NCBI RefSeq assembly: GCF_004123145.1
Contig: NZ_SDKC01000001.1
Span: forward strand, 2,189,501 to 2,253,500
Length of the DNA: 64,000 bases
Source of the DNA: Blautia faecicola
GTDB lineage: Bacteria > Bacillota > Clostridia > Lachnospirales > Lachnospiraceae
Direction: 5' to 3'
In this document: in pieces, positions 8,928-16,884 of the stretch
Layout of the letters: each line of letters opens with the position of its first letter
Numbering within the stretch: the first letter of the stretch is position 1
Translations under genes and position numbers: made by a program
The notes under the pieces: model-generated
What the model was told of the DNA's origin: nothing
Seen by the model: only the letters and a program-made list of their open reading frames with translations
The model's database searches: none

Positions 8928-9601
8928 GGAGCCACCCCCGTTTCCAGACGATAGCCCATCCCACGAACCGCAACGATTCGCTGCTTCATCTCAAGACCGG
9001 ACATCGTCTTTTTCAGCCTGGTCAGATTAACCTGCAAGGCATTTTCGTCTATGTATTCCGTGGTTCCCCATAGTGCTATGCAAAGTTGCTCCGTCGTGAC
9101 CAGAGCATCGCCGCCGGACAAAAGAGCAACCAACAGTTTTCCCTGATTTTTTGGAAGCACGACAGAGGTATTATGAATATAAAGCGTGTAGGTCTGCTGG
9201 TCTAACAGGAAATCTGGTCCCTCTATGAGATTGGTACGGCCTTCATACCTTTTGAGAATATTGGATACCCTGGCAAGAAGTCGATCTTTTCTGCACGGCT
9301 TCGTCAAATATTCATCAGCACCCAAGTGGAACGCTTGCAGTTCATCCTTTACCTGATCTCTGGAAGTCAGTATCAGGACGGGGATAGCGGTTTTATTCTT
9401 TAGTTCCTGGCAGATTTGAAAGCCACTGATCTCCGGCAAATTCAGGTCTAAGATCACAAGGTCAGGACGGAGGGCTGCCAGGAGCCGAGCGGCATCTTCC
9501 AACTCGGTGATTGCCTCCGCAAGATACCCGTCCTTTTGAAGCATATTGCAGAGTTCTTCCCGCATATAGACTTCATCTTCCACAACAGCAATTCTTTTCA
9601 C
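8924..9601 (-). CDS. BceR-type OmpR-family response regulator
   Basis: Transcription factor phosphorylated by the downstream kinase. The 225-residue product has a receiver domain with acidic pocket EDE at 8-10, phospho-acceptor Asp52 in VILDLNLPE, Thr79/Ser80 and Lys101 (TKP), followed by a winged-helix DNA-binding domain (~130-222). The GTG at 9601 is the likely start, since GGAGG lies 7 nt upstream; an in-frame TTG at 9619 precedes that ribosome site. The palindrome at 12509-12525 upstream of the ATPase gene is its likely target. A 19-bp gap separates it from the permease gene. Confidence 0.92.
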   Translation of the reverse strand: MKRIAVVEDEVYMREELCNMLQKDGYLAEAITELEDAARLLAALRPDLVILDLNLPEISGFQICQELKNKTAIPVLILTSRDQVKDELQAFHLGADEYLTKPCRKDRLLARVSNILKRYEGRTNLIEGPDFLLDQQTYTLYIHNTSVVLPKNQGKLLVALLSGGDALVTTEQLCIALWGTTEYIDENALQVNLTRLKKTMSGLEMKQRIVAVRGMGYRLETGVAP

Positions 9602-9620
9602 GGCAGCACCTCCTTCCAAA

Positions 9621-11699
9621 TTATTCTTCTCTCTGTGGCTGCATCAGTGTCAGCAAATACCGATCACTGGAGCGCTTGACCACTCTCATATAAATATATT
9701 CTATCACGCAAAGCAGCAAAATCATAGCAGCAGATACAAACATCATTTCAGCCACTGTCCCACGGGTTCGGGACGAGAGTATCCCTGTAAATAACGCCCT
9801 GACTCCAAACAAACTGCTGACAGCCGCAACCAATACAGGAAGTCCCATAAACCAGGTAATTTGCTTTCCAGCAGACTGGCAAAGGGTTTCGTAAGTAGCT
9901 CCCAGGCGGATCAGAGTCTGGTATCTGCGCCCGGTTTTCTGCTGACTCATCAGGAACTGAACACCCACGATGGTGTTGGCAACTACCAGGAAAACAATCG
10001 CAAGATAGAGGGTAATATAACTGGATGCTATGGTGTAGAAAAGCTGACGACCCATATTCTGAAGATAGCTTTCATATTCAATGTCAGTTTCGTCCAGCTT
10101 CTCGTTCAAATCCAAATATGCAGTCATAAGGCTATTTCCATTCAGAGCTTGCTCACTGAGCACCGCATTGACATAGGTATCATACATTCCCTGACTATAA
10201 TATAGGAATGCTTCATCCGGAAGAATCAATGCAAAGGACAAGGTTATAGAACGGTCCGTGACCAAATTCACAGACTGAACCTCTCCTGTAAGATGAATCG
10301 GACTACCATCCAGTTCCACCTTGGGATGCCCGGCCAATACTTGGTTCAGCATTGCGGTACGGCTTACCGTAGTAAACTCTGTATCAATATAGACAGCGGC
10401 CTCCTTTTCGCCTAATTGGAGAGCCGGATTGCCGGACAATTCCAACAAACGATTATAGTCCGATAAACAAATCAAATATGGGTATGTGGCATAACCAAGA
10501 TTGTTCAGAAGGACATCCCGGTCTTCCGACTGGGGCAGGCTCCGAAGAGAGTCCATAACAGCGTCCATGCTGTAGGCATTATCATAATCTTCTGTGGTGC
10601 GAATACGCCCAACCCTCATTTCAAAAAGCTCTGAAAATTGATTTTCCAAACTGTTTTCTTTCAGGACTGCCTTTATATTCGGAAGAACCTGCGATGAATC
10701 TTCTGCAGTATGATCTTCAAAAGTATAGTCGATTACATGGCCAGAAGACAGGTTATTCGTTCCTGCAATTCCTACGCCCGCACCAAAACAACACAGCGCC
10801 GCCAGAATCAGCAGGGAGCTGATGGCCATGGAGTTTGACTGATGAATGACATTCTCCTGAATCTGCCGGAAGGTAAATACATGAAGCTGCTTATTTCCTT
10901 TTCCTTTCTTAACAATCAAAGCAATCAGTGCACGCATCCCATAGAAAAGCAGCATCGTACCAACTATGCCCAACAGCAAAGTCAGTCCCATCATACTTAC
11001 CTTTGTCCATGCAATTCCCTGAATCGCCATGTAGTAAGCCACTGCCAACATCACACTTCCGCATATAGCAGCCAGTCCATAGATAACAGATGGCATTTGC
11101 TTTTTGGGGCGGTTCGTTGGCTGGGATAGCAAAGTACCGATCTCCTGGCGGCTGATTCGTCCACTCAAAATCAGAAGTGCCGTCAGCTTAATTGCCAGAA
11201 ATCCTGCCAGCGTCCATTCAATCGCAAACCAGGATAAAGAAAACTGATGACCGATGATCCCCATGCCTACCAGCTTGGTGGTGACAAGACTGACAATTTC
11301 TGAAAGCACCACAGCCACAGGTAATCCTATGAGCATGGCAAGAATACTGGTCAGGAAATCTTCCGCCAGAAGCATACCAAACAGTTTACTTCTACGCATC
11401 CCCAACATTAGATAAACACCAAACTCATGCCGTCTGCGCTCGAACTGATACTTGCAGGCAAAATAGATCAAAAAGAACAGAATACCGAGGGTCATCCCAT
11501 AAAACGCAGGAATCAGAAGCAGGAGTTTGTCAACTGCGTCACTCTCCATTTTCTGCAAAAAGAGCATCACATCTTGAGTGGAGATGGAAAGAATCATGTA
11601 AAATGCAACAATAGAAATCACCAGGGAGCTGAAAAACAGACCGTTTTCCTTTCGGCTGCGGCGACTGTTCCGAAGAATGAGATTAGAGAACATTTGCAC
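9621..11699 (-). CDS. BceB/VraG-type FtsX-like ABC permease
   Basis: Membrane subunit of a BceAB-type transporter that frees lipid-II-cycle targets from peptide antibiotics. The 692-residue protein shows ten predicted membrane helices in the BceB pattern: one, then three, then a group near 200-305, a large extracellular domain of about 200 residues (~310-530), and a final FtsX-like set of three. The big domain between helices 7 and 8 is the signature of this family and is thought to set drug specificity. Starts at GTG 11699 or ATG 11693 both follow GGAGG; the gene overlaps the ATPase stop by about 11-17 bp, implying coupling. Confidence 0.93.
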   Translation of the reverse strand: MQMFSNLILRNSRRSRKENGLFFSSLVISIVAFYMILSISTQDVMLFLQKMESDAVDKLLLLIPAFYGMTLGILFFLIYFACKYQFERRRHEFGVYLMLGMRRSKLFGMLLAEDFLTSILAMLIGLPVAVVLSEIVSLVTTKLVGMGIIGHQFSLSWFAIEWTLAGFLAIKLTALLILSGRISRQEIGTLLSQPTNRPKKQMPSVIYGLAAICGSVMLAVAYYMAIQGIAWTKVSMMGLTLLLGIVGTMLLFYGMRALIALIVKKGKGNKQLHVFTFRQIQENVIHQSNSMAISSLLILAALCCFGAGVGIAGTNNLSSGHVIDYTFEDHTAEDSSQVLPNIKAVLKENSLENQFSELFEMRVGRIRTTEDYDNAYSMDAVMDSLRSLPQSEDRDVLLNNLGYATYPYLICLSDYNRLLELSGNPALQLGEKEAAVYIDTEFTTVSRTAMLNQVLAGHPKVELDGSPIHLTGEVQSVNLVTDRSITLSFALILPDEAFLYYSQGMYDTYVNAVLSEQALNGNSLMTAYLDLNEKLDETDIEYESYLQNMGRQLFYTIASSYITLYLAIVFLVVANTIVGVQFLMSQQKTGRRYQTLIRLGATYETLCQSAGKQITWFMGLPVLVAAVSSLFGVRALFTGILSSRTRGTVAEMMFVSAAMILLLCVIEYIYMRVVKRSSDRYLLTLMQPQREE

Positions 11700-12450
11700 T
11701 GCCCCCTCCCAGTTGCGCCATCACCTTCAGGATGCGCCCGTAGAACTCCTGCTGGCTTTCGTCTCCACGCCGAAGCTCATGAAAGATCACGCCATCCTGG
11801 ATGAACAGGATGCGCTTACAGAAGCTGGCGGCATTGGAATCATGGGTTACCATCAGGATCGTAGCTTGTTCGTCACGATTCAGGCCGGACAGCTTCTCCA
11901 TAAGACTTCTTGCGTTCTTAGAATCCAGCGCACCCGTCGGTTCATCGGCAAGGATCATTTGGGGATGTAAGATCAGAGCCCTTGCTGCCGCAACACGCTG
12001 ACGCTGGCCACCGGACATCTTGGACGGAAACTTATCCAGAACATCAGAAATTTCCAGATAGTCAGCCAACTGCTTCAGCCGCTGGCTGCTTTCTGTTTCG
12101 GCTACCCCATGCAAGGAAGTCGGGAGCAGGATATTTTCCCTGCCAGTCAGGTTGTCCAGCAATTCAAAGTTCTGGAATAGATAACCAACTTTTTTGCCAC
12201 GGTACTCGGCAAGAGCCTTTTCCTTGAGGGATTGCAGAGTATCTCCCTCCACCTGAATGCTTCCACCTGTAGGCTGAATCACAGTTGCAATACAGTTGAG
12301 AAGCGTGGATTTGCCGGAACCACTGCTTCCCATAATACCGAGAAACTCTCCCGGCATGACCTGAAAAGTGATTCCGTTCAGTGCTCTCGTCTGGTTTGGC
12401 AACGTCCCATAGACTTTGGTAAGATTTTCAATATTCAAAATTGGTTTCAT
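11683..12450 (-). CDS. BceA-type ABC transporter ATPase
   Basis: ATPase partner of the FtsX-like permease. In 255 residues it has Walker A GSSGSGKS (41-48), signature SGGQR (146-150), Walker B ILADEP (166-171) and a switch histidine in MVTHD, so it should hydrolyse ATP. It belongs to the MacB/LolD-like class used by BceAB systems. ATG at 12450 is preceded by AGGAGG at 7 nt; the frame is open for 38 codons upstream but that DNA holds the promoter and a regulator palindrome. First gene of the four-gene operon. Confidence 0.94.
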   Translation of the reverse strand: MKPILNIENLTKVYGTLPNQTRALNGITFQVMPGEFLGIMGSSGSGKSTLLNCIATVIQPTGGSIQVEGDTLQSLKEKALAEYRGKKVGYLFQNFELLDNLTGRENILLPTSLHGVAETESSQRLKQLADYLEISDVLDKFPSKMSGGQRQRVAAARALILHPQMILADEPTGALDSKNARSLMEKLSGLNRDEQATILMVTHDSNAASFCKRILFIQDGVIFHELRRGDESQQEFYGRILKVMAQLGGGSANVL

Positions 12451-12484
12451 GTGAATGCCTCCTATCCATTTCTGGGTAAATGAT

Positions 12485-12525
12485 AGCACAGAAGCACAAT
12501 AAATAACACTTACAGTCGCTGTAAG
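12485..12525 (-). promoter_or_regulatory. BceR-like operator and activator-dependent promoter
   Basis: A perfect inverted repeat CTTACAG-TCG-CTGTAAG occupies 12509-12525. It resembles the TTACA...TGTAA half-sites recognised by BceR-like regulators. About 25 bp downstream (minus strand) is a good -10 element TATCAT, with no matching -35 hexamer, which fits activation by a bound regulator. The ATPase start codon follows ~35 bp later. Confidence 0.6.
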
Positions 12526-12897
12526 GATTCTGTTCCTGTTTTCAGAACAAGAATGACGCATCAAGCGGAATAAGTATATGTTTTGTAAAAACGTCGGGTG
12601 ACAATGAAAAAATATGCTGGACTACCGGATTGGCTAACTTGCATTTCTTTGTCAATTCTGGTAACCGCTTCAAACATGGAAGTTTCTGTTCTTACTTTTA
12701 TTATACTCAATCAATAAAATCAACACGGTTCAGCAAATTTTAATTATTTCCAATATGACAAAATTGCTTCCTGTTATATTTATCTATTTCTTTATTTCTC
12801 TATTATTCCGATCCGGTCTTCCAAAGGTATAAATAAGGTGTAAATTATTCGTCAATCATCAAAAAATCCTTTAAAGCCTAGGCTTTCACAGCATCCA

Positions 12898-12936
12898 TTA
12901 AACACTGCCGTGGCAAATAAAAAGTACTTTAATCAT
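12898..12936 (-). pseudogene. Displaced 5' fragment of the LMW phosphatase gene (right att)
   Basis: Reading on the minus strand from the ATG at 12936 gives MIKVLFICHGSV and then a stop at 12898. The first ten residues are identical to the intact phosphatase at 3859 although many third codon positions differ. The strong box AAGGAG stands 8 nt upstream, better than the one at the intact copy. The shared core TGCCGTGGCA is at 12906-12915. This is best explained as the original chromosomal gene start, cut off by island insertion. Confidence 0.75.
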
Positions 12937-13271
12937 AGTTTTGTTTCTCCTTGTTTTGCCCCGGAATGCCATGTTTTGCAAGGAATTTCGGGAATTTGTG
13001 AAATGTGTGTATTGGCTGACATCTTGGCAAAATAGGGCAAGATGGAGCAAGTTGTTGTGGGCTGTTAGTAGTAAAGTTGGTAGTAAAACGGGATTTGGTT
13101 ACTACTAAGCAATTTCTATCTTTCCTTTAATCACATCCGGCGAATGCTTTGATGTCATTTCATAATCAATACTCTCTGGAACATCATGAAAAATAAGAAC
13201 AGACGGAAATGCCATTCGGGTATTGTGTTTTAAATAGTTAAGATGAAAAGTCCTCAAATATAGAAGCGAAA
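12937..13271. other. Region right of the island with a short gene remnant
   Basis: The first ~110 bp are the presumed original promoter of the phosphatase. At 13105-13259 the minus strand carries an open frame that ends in HSPDVIKGKIEIA and a TAG stop; from an internal ATG at 13215 it is 36 codons. It lacks a ribosome site and looks like the C-terminal scrap of an unrecognised gene. Short repeats of GTAGTAA (13065-13105) surround its end. The DNA may be a relic of an earlier insertion at the same site. Confidence 0.4.
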
Positions 13272-13299
13272 GGGCGTAAATGCATTCACATTTACACCC
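13272..13299 (-). terminator. Terminator of the TraX-like gene
   Basis: Arms GGGCGTAAATG and CATTTACACCC form an 11-bp stem with one wobble right after the TraX-like stop codon; the plus strand continues as TCTTTTT. Confidence 0.6.
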
Positions 13300-13304
13300 T
13301 CTTT

Positions 13305-14018
13305 TTAAATTCCAAGATACATTCTTATGATTCCTAAAATCAGCAAATGCACCGGATAGAAAAGATAATTTACTAACTTATTCTGTTTTCCACGCTCTCC
13401 ATTGTAAGTAAGCGTCAGTCCAAATCCAAGCAGAGCCCACGGCTCTTTAAACATAGAGATGTAACAAAACGGAATTCCAAGTGCCCATCTCTCATGAAAA
13501 ATATAACAGAAATAACCGATCAGTACCGCATGATGTTCGTAGTCCAGACTTGCATTCATTGCTACAATGCACAACACCGCTACAATGAGAAATGATACGA
13601 AATACCACAAAGCCTTCGGTAGTGACGCCATCTTTTCTTTCAGTACATCGATCACCCAGATCATAGCAAGCACAAGTGCCAGTGTAAACATAATATTGTT
13701 CCAGTTGATTTCAACAAATCTAGCCGATGTGCACATATCAAACGGAACCTCTGATATCACTCCAAATACAAGAAGTGTAACTAAATATCTCCATTTAGTG
13801 CTTGTGTGGAAATATCCTTCCACAAGAAGGAAGATAAATATCGGGAAAGCGATTCTTCCTAAAATATCAAAAAAATCACTCAATCGATTCAATGCTCCTC
13901 CATCCAGATTTGGATAGATCAATGCCTTATTCGTATGGTCAATGAACATCGATAAAAAAGCGATATATTTCAATTGCGCTCCTGAGAATATCTTGATTCG
14001 TTCTTTTATATTGTTCAT
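13305..14018 (-). CDS. TraX-family integral membrane protein
   Basis: A 237-residue multi-pass membrane protein of the TraX family. The N-terminal KYIAFLSMFIDHTNKAL and the following LGRIAFPIFIFLLVEGYFHT are family features, with about seven to eight hydrophobic helices over the whole length. E. coli F-plasmid TraX is needed for pilin N-acetylation; the abundant chromosomal homologues in Firmicutes have no settled function, though acyl transfer to a surface polymer is plausible. Start at 14018 follows an A-rich leader. It stands alone between the island and the rubrerythrin gene and ends at a clear hairpin. Confidence 0.85.
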   Translation of the reverse strand: MNNIKERIKIFSGAQLKYIAFLSMFIDHTNKALIYPNLDGGALNRLSDFFDILGRIAFPIFIFLLVEGYFHTSTKWRYLVTLLVFGVISEVPFDMCTSARFVEINWNNIMFTLALVLAMIWVIDVLKEKMASLPKALWYFVSFLIVAVLCIVAMNASLDYEHHAVLIGYFCYIFHERWALGIPFCYISMFKEPWALLGFGLTLTYNGERGKQNKLVNYLFYPVHLLILGIIRMYLGI

Positions 14019-14054
14019 AAGTTTTTCTTTTCAGACATCTTTCTTAATTCTATT

Positions 14055-14597
14055 CTAGTAATTTTCTGCGTGAAGCTCAAAGTAGCTCTGTGGATGCGCG
14101 CATACCGGACAGACTTCCGGGGCTTTCGTTCCAACTACAATATGTCCACAGTTGCGGCATTCCCATACCTTCACTTCGCTCTTCTCAAACACCTGCGCAG
14201 TTTCAATGTTCTTAAGAAGTGCACGATATCTCTCCTCATGGTGCTTTTCAATTTCTCCTACTGCTCTAAATTTTGCTGCAAGCTCAGGGAAACCTTCTTC
14301 CTCTGCTGTTTTAGCAAAGCCATCATACATATCTGTCCACTCATAATTTTCGCCTTCTGCCGCTGCCACCAGGTTTTCCTTTGTATCACCAATTCCTGCT
14401 AATTCCTTGAACCACATCTTAGCATGCTCTTTCTCATTGTCTGCTGTTTTTAAAAATAATGCTGACATCTGCTCGTAGCCTTCCTTTTTCGCTACGGATG
14501 CAAAATAAGTATACTTATTTCTTGCCTGTGATTCTCCTGTAAATGCCTCCTGTAAATTTTTTTCTGTCTGTGTTCCTGTGTACTTGTTAGCAGCCAT
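14055..14597 (-). CDS. rbr: Rubrerythrin
   Basis: Cytoplasmic peroxide-reducing di-iron protein of anaerobes. The 180-residue product has a ferritin-like four-helix domain (residues ~1-140) with ExxH motifs (ENEKEH region near 53-58, EIEKHHEER near 115-123) for the di-iron site, and a C-terminal rubredoxin domain with Cys147/Cys150 and Cys163/Cys166. Electrons normally arrive through NADH reductases and rubredoxin; a rubredoxin gene lies 3.3 kb away in the same stress cluster. The upstream promoter TTGGCA-N17-TATAAT with an adjacent PerR/Fur-like box suggests peroxide induction. Confidence 0.96.
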   Translation of the reverse strand: MAANKYTGTQTEKNLQEAFTGESQARNKYTYFASVAKKEGYEQMSALFLKTADNEKEHAKMWFKELAGIGDTKENLVAAAEGENYEWTDMYDGFAKTAEEEGFPELAAKFRAVGEIEKHHEERYRALLKNIETAQVFEKSEVKVWECRNCGHIVVGTKAPEVCPVCAHPQSYFELHAENY

Positions 14598-14761
14598 CTC
14601 TTTTACCTCCGTTTTCTTTACTACTATTTCAAAATCTCATGCCATCATTTGCCGTAACGTGTCTTCTCATTTCGTATACGGTATTTCTTACAAGATCTTT
14701 TTGAATGGTATTTCTCCTACTTGTCATTCGTCCGTCTTATTAGGATTAGTTCTTAATAAGG

Positions 14762-14820
14762 ATTATACACCACTATTATCCTGTTGCCAATAAAAATAGT
14801 AATAATTCTCATTATTATAA
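14762..14820 (-). promoter_or_regulatory. rbr promoter with PerR/Fur-like box
   Basis: On the minus strand TTATAATAATGAGAA (14806-14820) matches 12 of 14 fixed positions of the PerR consensus TTATAATNATTATAA. Just downstream are a -35 TTGGCA (14785-14790) and, after exactly 17 bp, a -10 TATAAT (14762-14767). The leader to the rbr ATG is ~155 nt. Confidence 0.65.
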
Positions 14821-14854
14821 AAGCTACCAAACTGAGAATCTTTTACCTGAATAA

Positions 14855-15604
14855 CTATTTTATTTTGCGTTCAAATACATATTTTGAATCTGATGATAAA
14901 TCAGATCTAAAAGAATATCCAATTCTGTCAAATTTCTGAATTTCCACCGGATTTTCAATATTATTTTCCGATATGAATCTGACCATTTCACCACGAGCCA
15001 TCTTGGCATAGGTACCTTTTGTTACCAATTTATCTCCGGATAACTCACAAAATACAATCGTAATATATCTGTCCTGTGGTGTCAGATACTTTTCTATACA
15101 TTTTGAGTATTCTTTTGATGCAAGATTAATGATAATCCTACTGTCATCGATTACTGAGCGGTATAACAATTCTCCCCAGTACTCATACAGATTTTTTGCA
15201 TCTCCAATTCCAACCTTTGCCTGCATTTCCAAACGATAAGGAGTCACACCATCCATTGGTTTTAAAATGCCATAAAACGCAGACAAGATTCTTAAATGAT
15301 TTTGCAAATACTCAAACTGCTGGATTTCAAACACAGATGGTGCCATATATTGAAATGCAATCCCTTCATATGCTAAAACAGCCGGAGTAAGCCTGTTATA
15401 AAGATCTATATTTTCCAATCTGTTAAAGTTCTGCTCTGCAATCTTGTCATTACATTTCCAGATAGCTCTCAGTTCTTCTTTTGATTTGCTTTTCATCCAG
15501 TTTAATACTTCTGCTGTCTTATCAATATAGACAGGCAGTTCAATCGGTGCTAAGTTATCGGTATCTACAATCATCTTTTTTGCAGGTGATAAAATAATCT
15601 TCAT
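14855..15604 (-). CDS. yaaA: YaaA-family peroxide stress protein
   Basis: A 249-residue protein of the YaaA (DUF328) family; in E. coli it limits free intracellular iron during peroxide stress and has DNA-binding activity. Recognisable segments are the N-terminal MKIILSPAKKM, the central LYNRLTPAVLAYEGIAFQ, the stretch LKPMDGVTPYRLEM, and a C-terminal RIGYSFRSDLSSDSKYVF. The ATG overlaps the Bcp stop codon as TAATG, so the two genes are translationally coupled. Its place between a peroxiredoxin and rubrerythrin agrees with an oxidative-stress role. Confidence 0.92.
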   Translation of the reverse strand: MKIILSPAKKMIVDTDNLAPIELPVYIDKTAEVLNWMKSKSKEELRAIWKCNDKIAEQNFNRLENIDLYNRLTPAVLAYEGIAFQYMAPSVFEIQQFEYLQNHLRILSAFYGILKPMDGVTPYRLEMQAKVGIGDAKNLYEYWGELLYRSVIDDSRIIINLASKEYSKCIEKYLTPQDRYITIVFCELSGDKLVTKGTYAKMARGEMVRFISENNIENPVEIQKFDRIGYSFRSDLSSDSKYVFERKIK

Positions 15605-16059
15605 TATGCCAATTCCTTAAGCATATTTTCAGGATCATCTACCGCCTTGACTTTATCATTTGCCTTTATAATGATTCCCTGCTCATCAATAAGATATGTA
15701 GTTCTCACTACACCCATAGATACTTTTCCATAATTTTTCTTTTCTTTCCAGACATCATATGCTTCAATAACTTTACGCTCCGGATCTGCTAATAGCGTAA
15801 ATGCCAGTCCGTATTTTTCTTCAAATCTCTTGTGAGACGCTACAGAGTCCTTGCTTACTCCGAGAATAACAGCTCCCTTCTCAGTAAACTGTGGATAACG
15901 CTCAGAAAAACCACATGCCTGCTTCGTACATCCTGGTGTATTATCCTTTGGATAAAAATATAAGATCACTTTTTTACCTGCATAATCGCTTAATTTATGC
16001 ACTTCTCCGTTCTGATCCGGCAATTCAAAATCCGGTGCTTTTATTCCTAACTCTAGCAT
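15604..16059 (-). CDS. bcp: Thiol peroxidase of the Bcp/PrxQ family
   Basis: Thioredoxin-dependent peroxiredoxin that reduces hydrogen peroxide and organic peroxides. The 151-residue protein has a thioredoxin fold with peroxidatic Cys44 in NTPGCTKQACGF and the resolving Cys49 five residues on, the classic PrxQ arrangement, plus the conserved YPKDNTPGC context. It sits in a probable three-gene transcript (small membrane protein, bcp, yaaA) starting from the promoter at 16308-16335. The gap to the gene upstream is only 3 bp. Confidence 0.95.
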   Translation of the reverse strand: MLELGIKAPDFELPDQNGEVHKLSDYAGKKVILYFYPKDNTPGCTKQACGFSERYPQFTEKGAVILGVSKDSVASHKRFEEKYGLAFTLLADPERKVIEAYDVWKEKKNYGKVSMGVVRTTYLIDEQGIIIKANDKVKAVDDPENMLKELA

Positions 16060-16062
16060 TTA

Positions 16063-16272
16063 CTATTCCTCCGCTTTTGTTTTTTCCACCTGTTTTCTTG
16101 TTCTTTTACTACCTGAAATCATTTTATGACCAGAATAGACTGCCATAATCATGCATATCAGAGAGCCAAATGCAAAGTATTTGTGTGCTGCTTTTAACCC
16201 TTTATATCCTGTATAAAAAGTTCCAATCATTGTGAGCAATGCTCCTACTGACCAATATTTATGTGCTTTCAT
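16063..16272 (-). CDS. Small two-helix membrane protein
   Basis: A 69-residue protein starting MKAHKYWSVGALLTMIG, with two hydrophobic helices (about 8-24 and 32-50) and a basic C-terminal tail. ATG 16272 has GGAGG 6 nt upstream; an upstream in-frame ATG at 16302 lacks one. It leads the bcp-yaaA transcript. No function is recognised. Short homologues of this type are common beside redox genes in Lachnospiraceae, by general knowledge, so it may be a membrane partner in the stress response. Confidence 0.75.
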   Translation of the reverse strand: MKAHKYWSVGALLTMIGTFYTGYKGLKAAHKYFAFGSLICMIMAVYSGHKMISGSKRTRKQVEKTKAEE

Positions 16273-16307
16273 GTAATTCCTCCATTTTTTCAGTGTATTC
16301 AATTCTA

Positions 16308-16335
16308 ATTATACGCTACCATATTCCTATGTCAA
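16308..16335 (-). promoter_or_regulatory. Promoter of the bcp-yaaA transcript
   Basis: TTGACA (16330-16335), a 16-bp spacer and TATAAT (16308-16313) on the minus strand, ~35 bp before the first ATG. The -10 region GTATAATTAGAATTG is only a weak match to a PerR box. Confidence 0.7.
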
Positions 16336-16451
16336 TTTGATAATAGAGCATTCCTATAAATTTTTTCAAAATATCATTGTCAAAACTATGTATTGTTATC
16401 CTTTAATTTTTCTTTGAAATAATTGACAAAAAGCTTGCTTTCAGGAGATTA

Positions 16452-16880
16452 CTATTTAATCTCTTTTCCATCTATATATAGTTGAAATTTATCAGGATTA
16501 TTGACAACATCATAGTCCTTTCCGTATTCTACAGGTCTATATTCGGCTGTCATTACCGATTCCCCGTCTTCAATATCCTCTTTCCATAAATAGATGTTCA
16601 TATCAATGCTCGTCGCATATCCTCTGTCTGTGGAGAATTTTGTTGAATGAAAAGAATCATCCTTATACATCTACAAAAGTTTTCTTGCAAACGCTTCTCT
16701 ATCCTCAATATCTTCCCTATTTGCGACCACGGTTATATTTTCATCCCGATTTACAGAAAAAGTTCCAACTACATCTGGTTCGCCTTCTTTATGACTGGAT
16801 TCAAATTTTCCATAAATACTTCCTGCAGCAATTATCAAGATTGCTGTTCCTGAAATTACTGCAATTATCTTTTTCTTCAT
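16452..16880 (-). pseudogene. Secreted protein gene interrupted by an in-frame amber codon
   Basis: Starting at ATG 16880 the product has a signal or anchor helix (residues ~4-22, KKIIAVISGTAILIIAAGS) and continues to residue 69, where TAG (16671-16673) stops it. The same frame goes on at once with ATG TAT AAG and runs another 71 codons to a normal stop at 16452. Joined across the TAG the protein would be 142 residues. A single CAG-to-TAG change (Gln70) explains the break. The next gene upstream is also broken, by a frameshift. No family is recognised; readthrough or a sequencing error are alternatives. Confidence 0.75.
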
Positions 16881-16884
16881 ATTT

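Larger units (their letters stand above)
3829..12915. mobile_element. Integrated ~9.1 kb genomic island (Tn916-type integrase, BceAB-RS cargo)
   Basis: The span between the two 10-bp cores contains, from left to right, an integrase, an excisionase, a DnaC-like ATPase, a replication-initiator-like protein, an AT-rich gene-poor stretch with an IS1182 fragment, and a complete peptide-resistance ABC/two-component operon. Tandem copies of an AAGGTGTAAA-like word with 11-12 bp spacing occur just inside both ends (3974-3995 and 12824-12844) and look like integrase arm sites. No conjugation, relaxase or coupling-protein genes are visible, so this is either a mobilizable or helper-dependent island or a decayed integrative conjugative element. 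Boundaries are inferred from the duplicated gene start. Confidence 0.75.
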
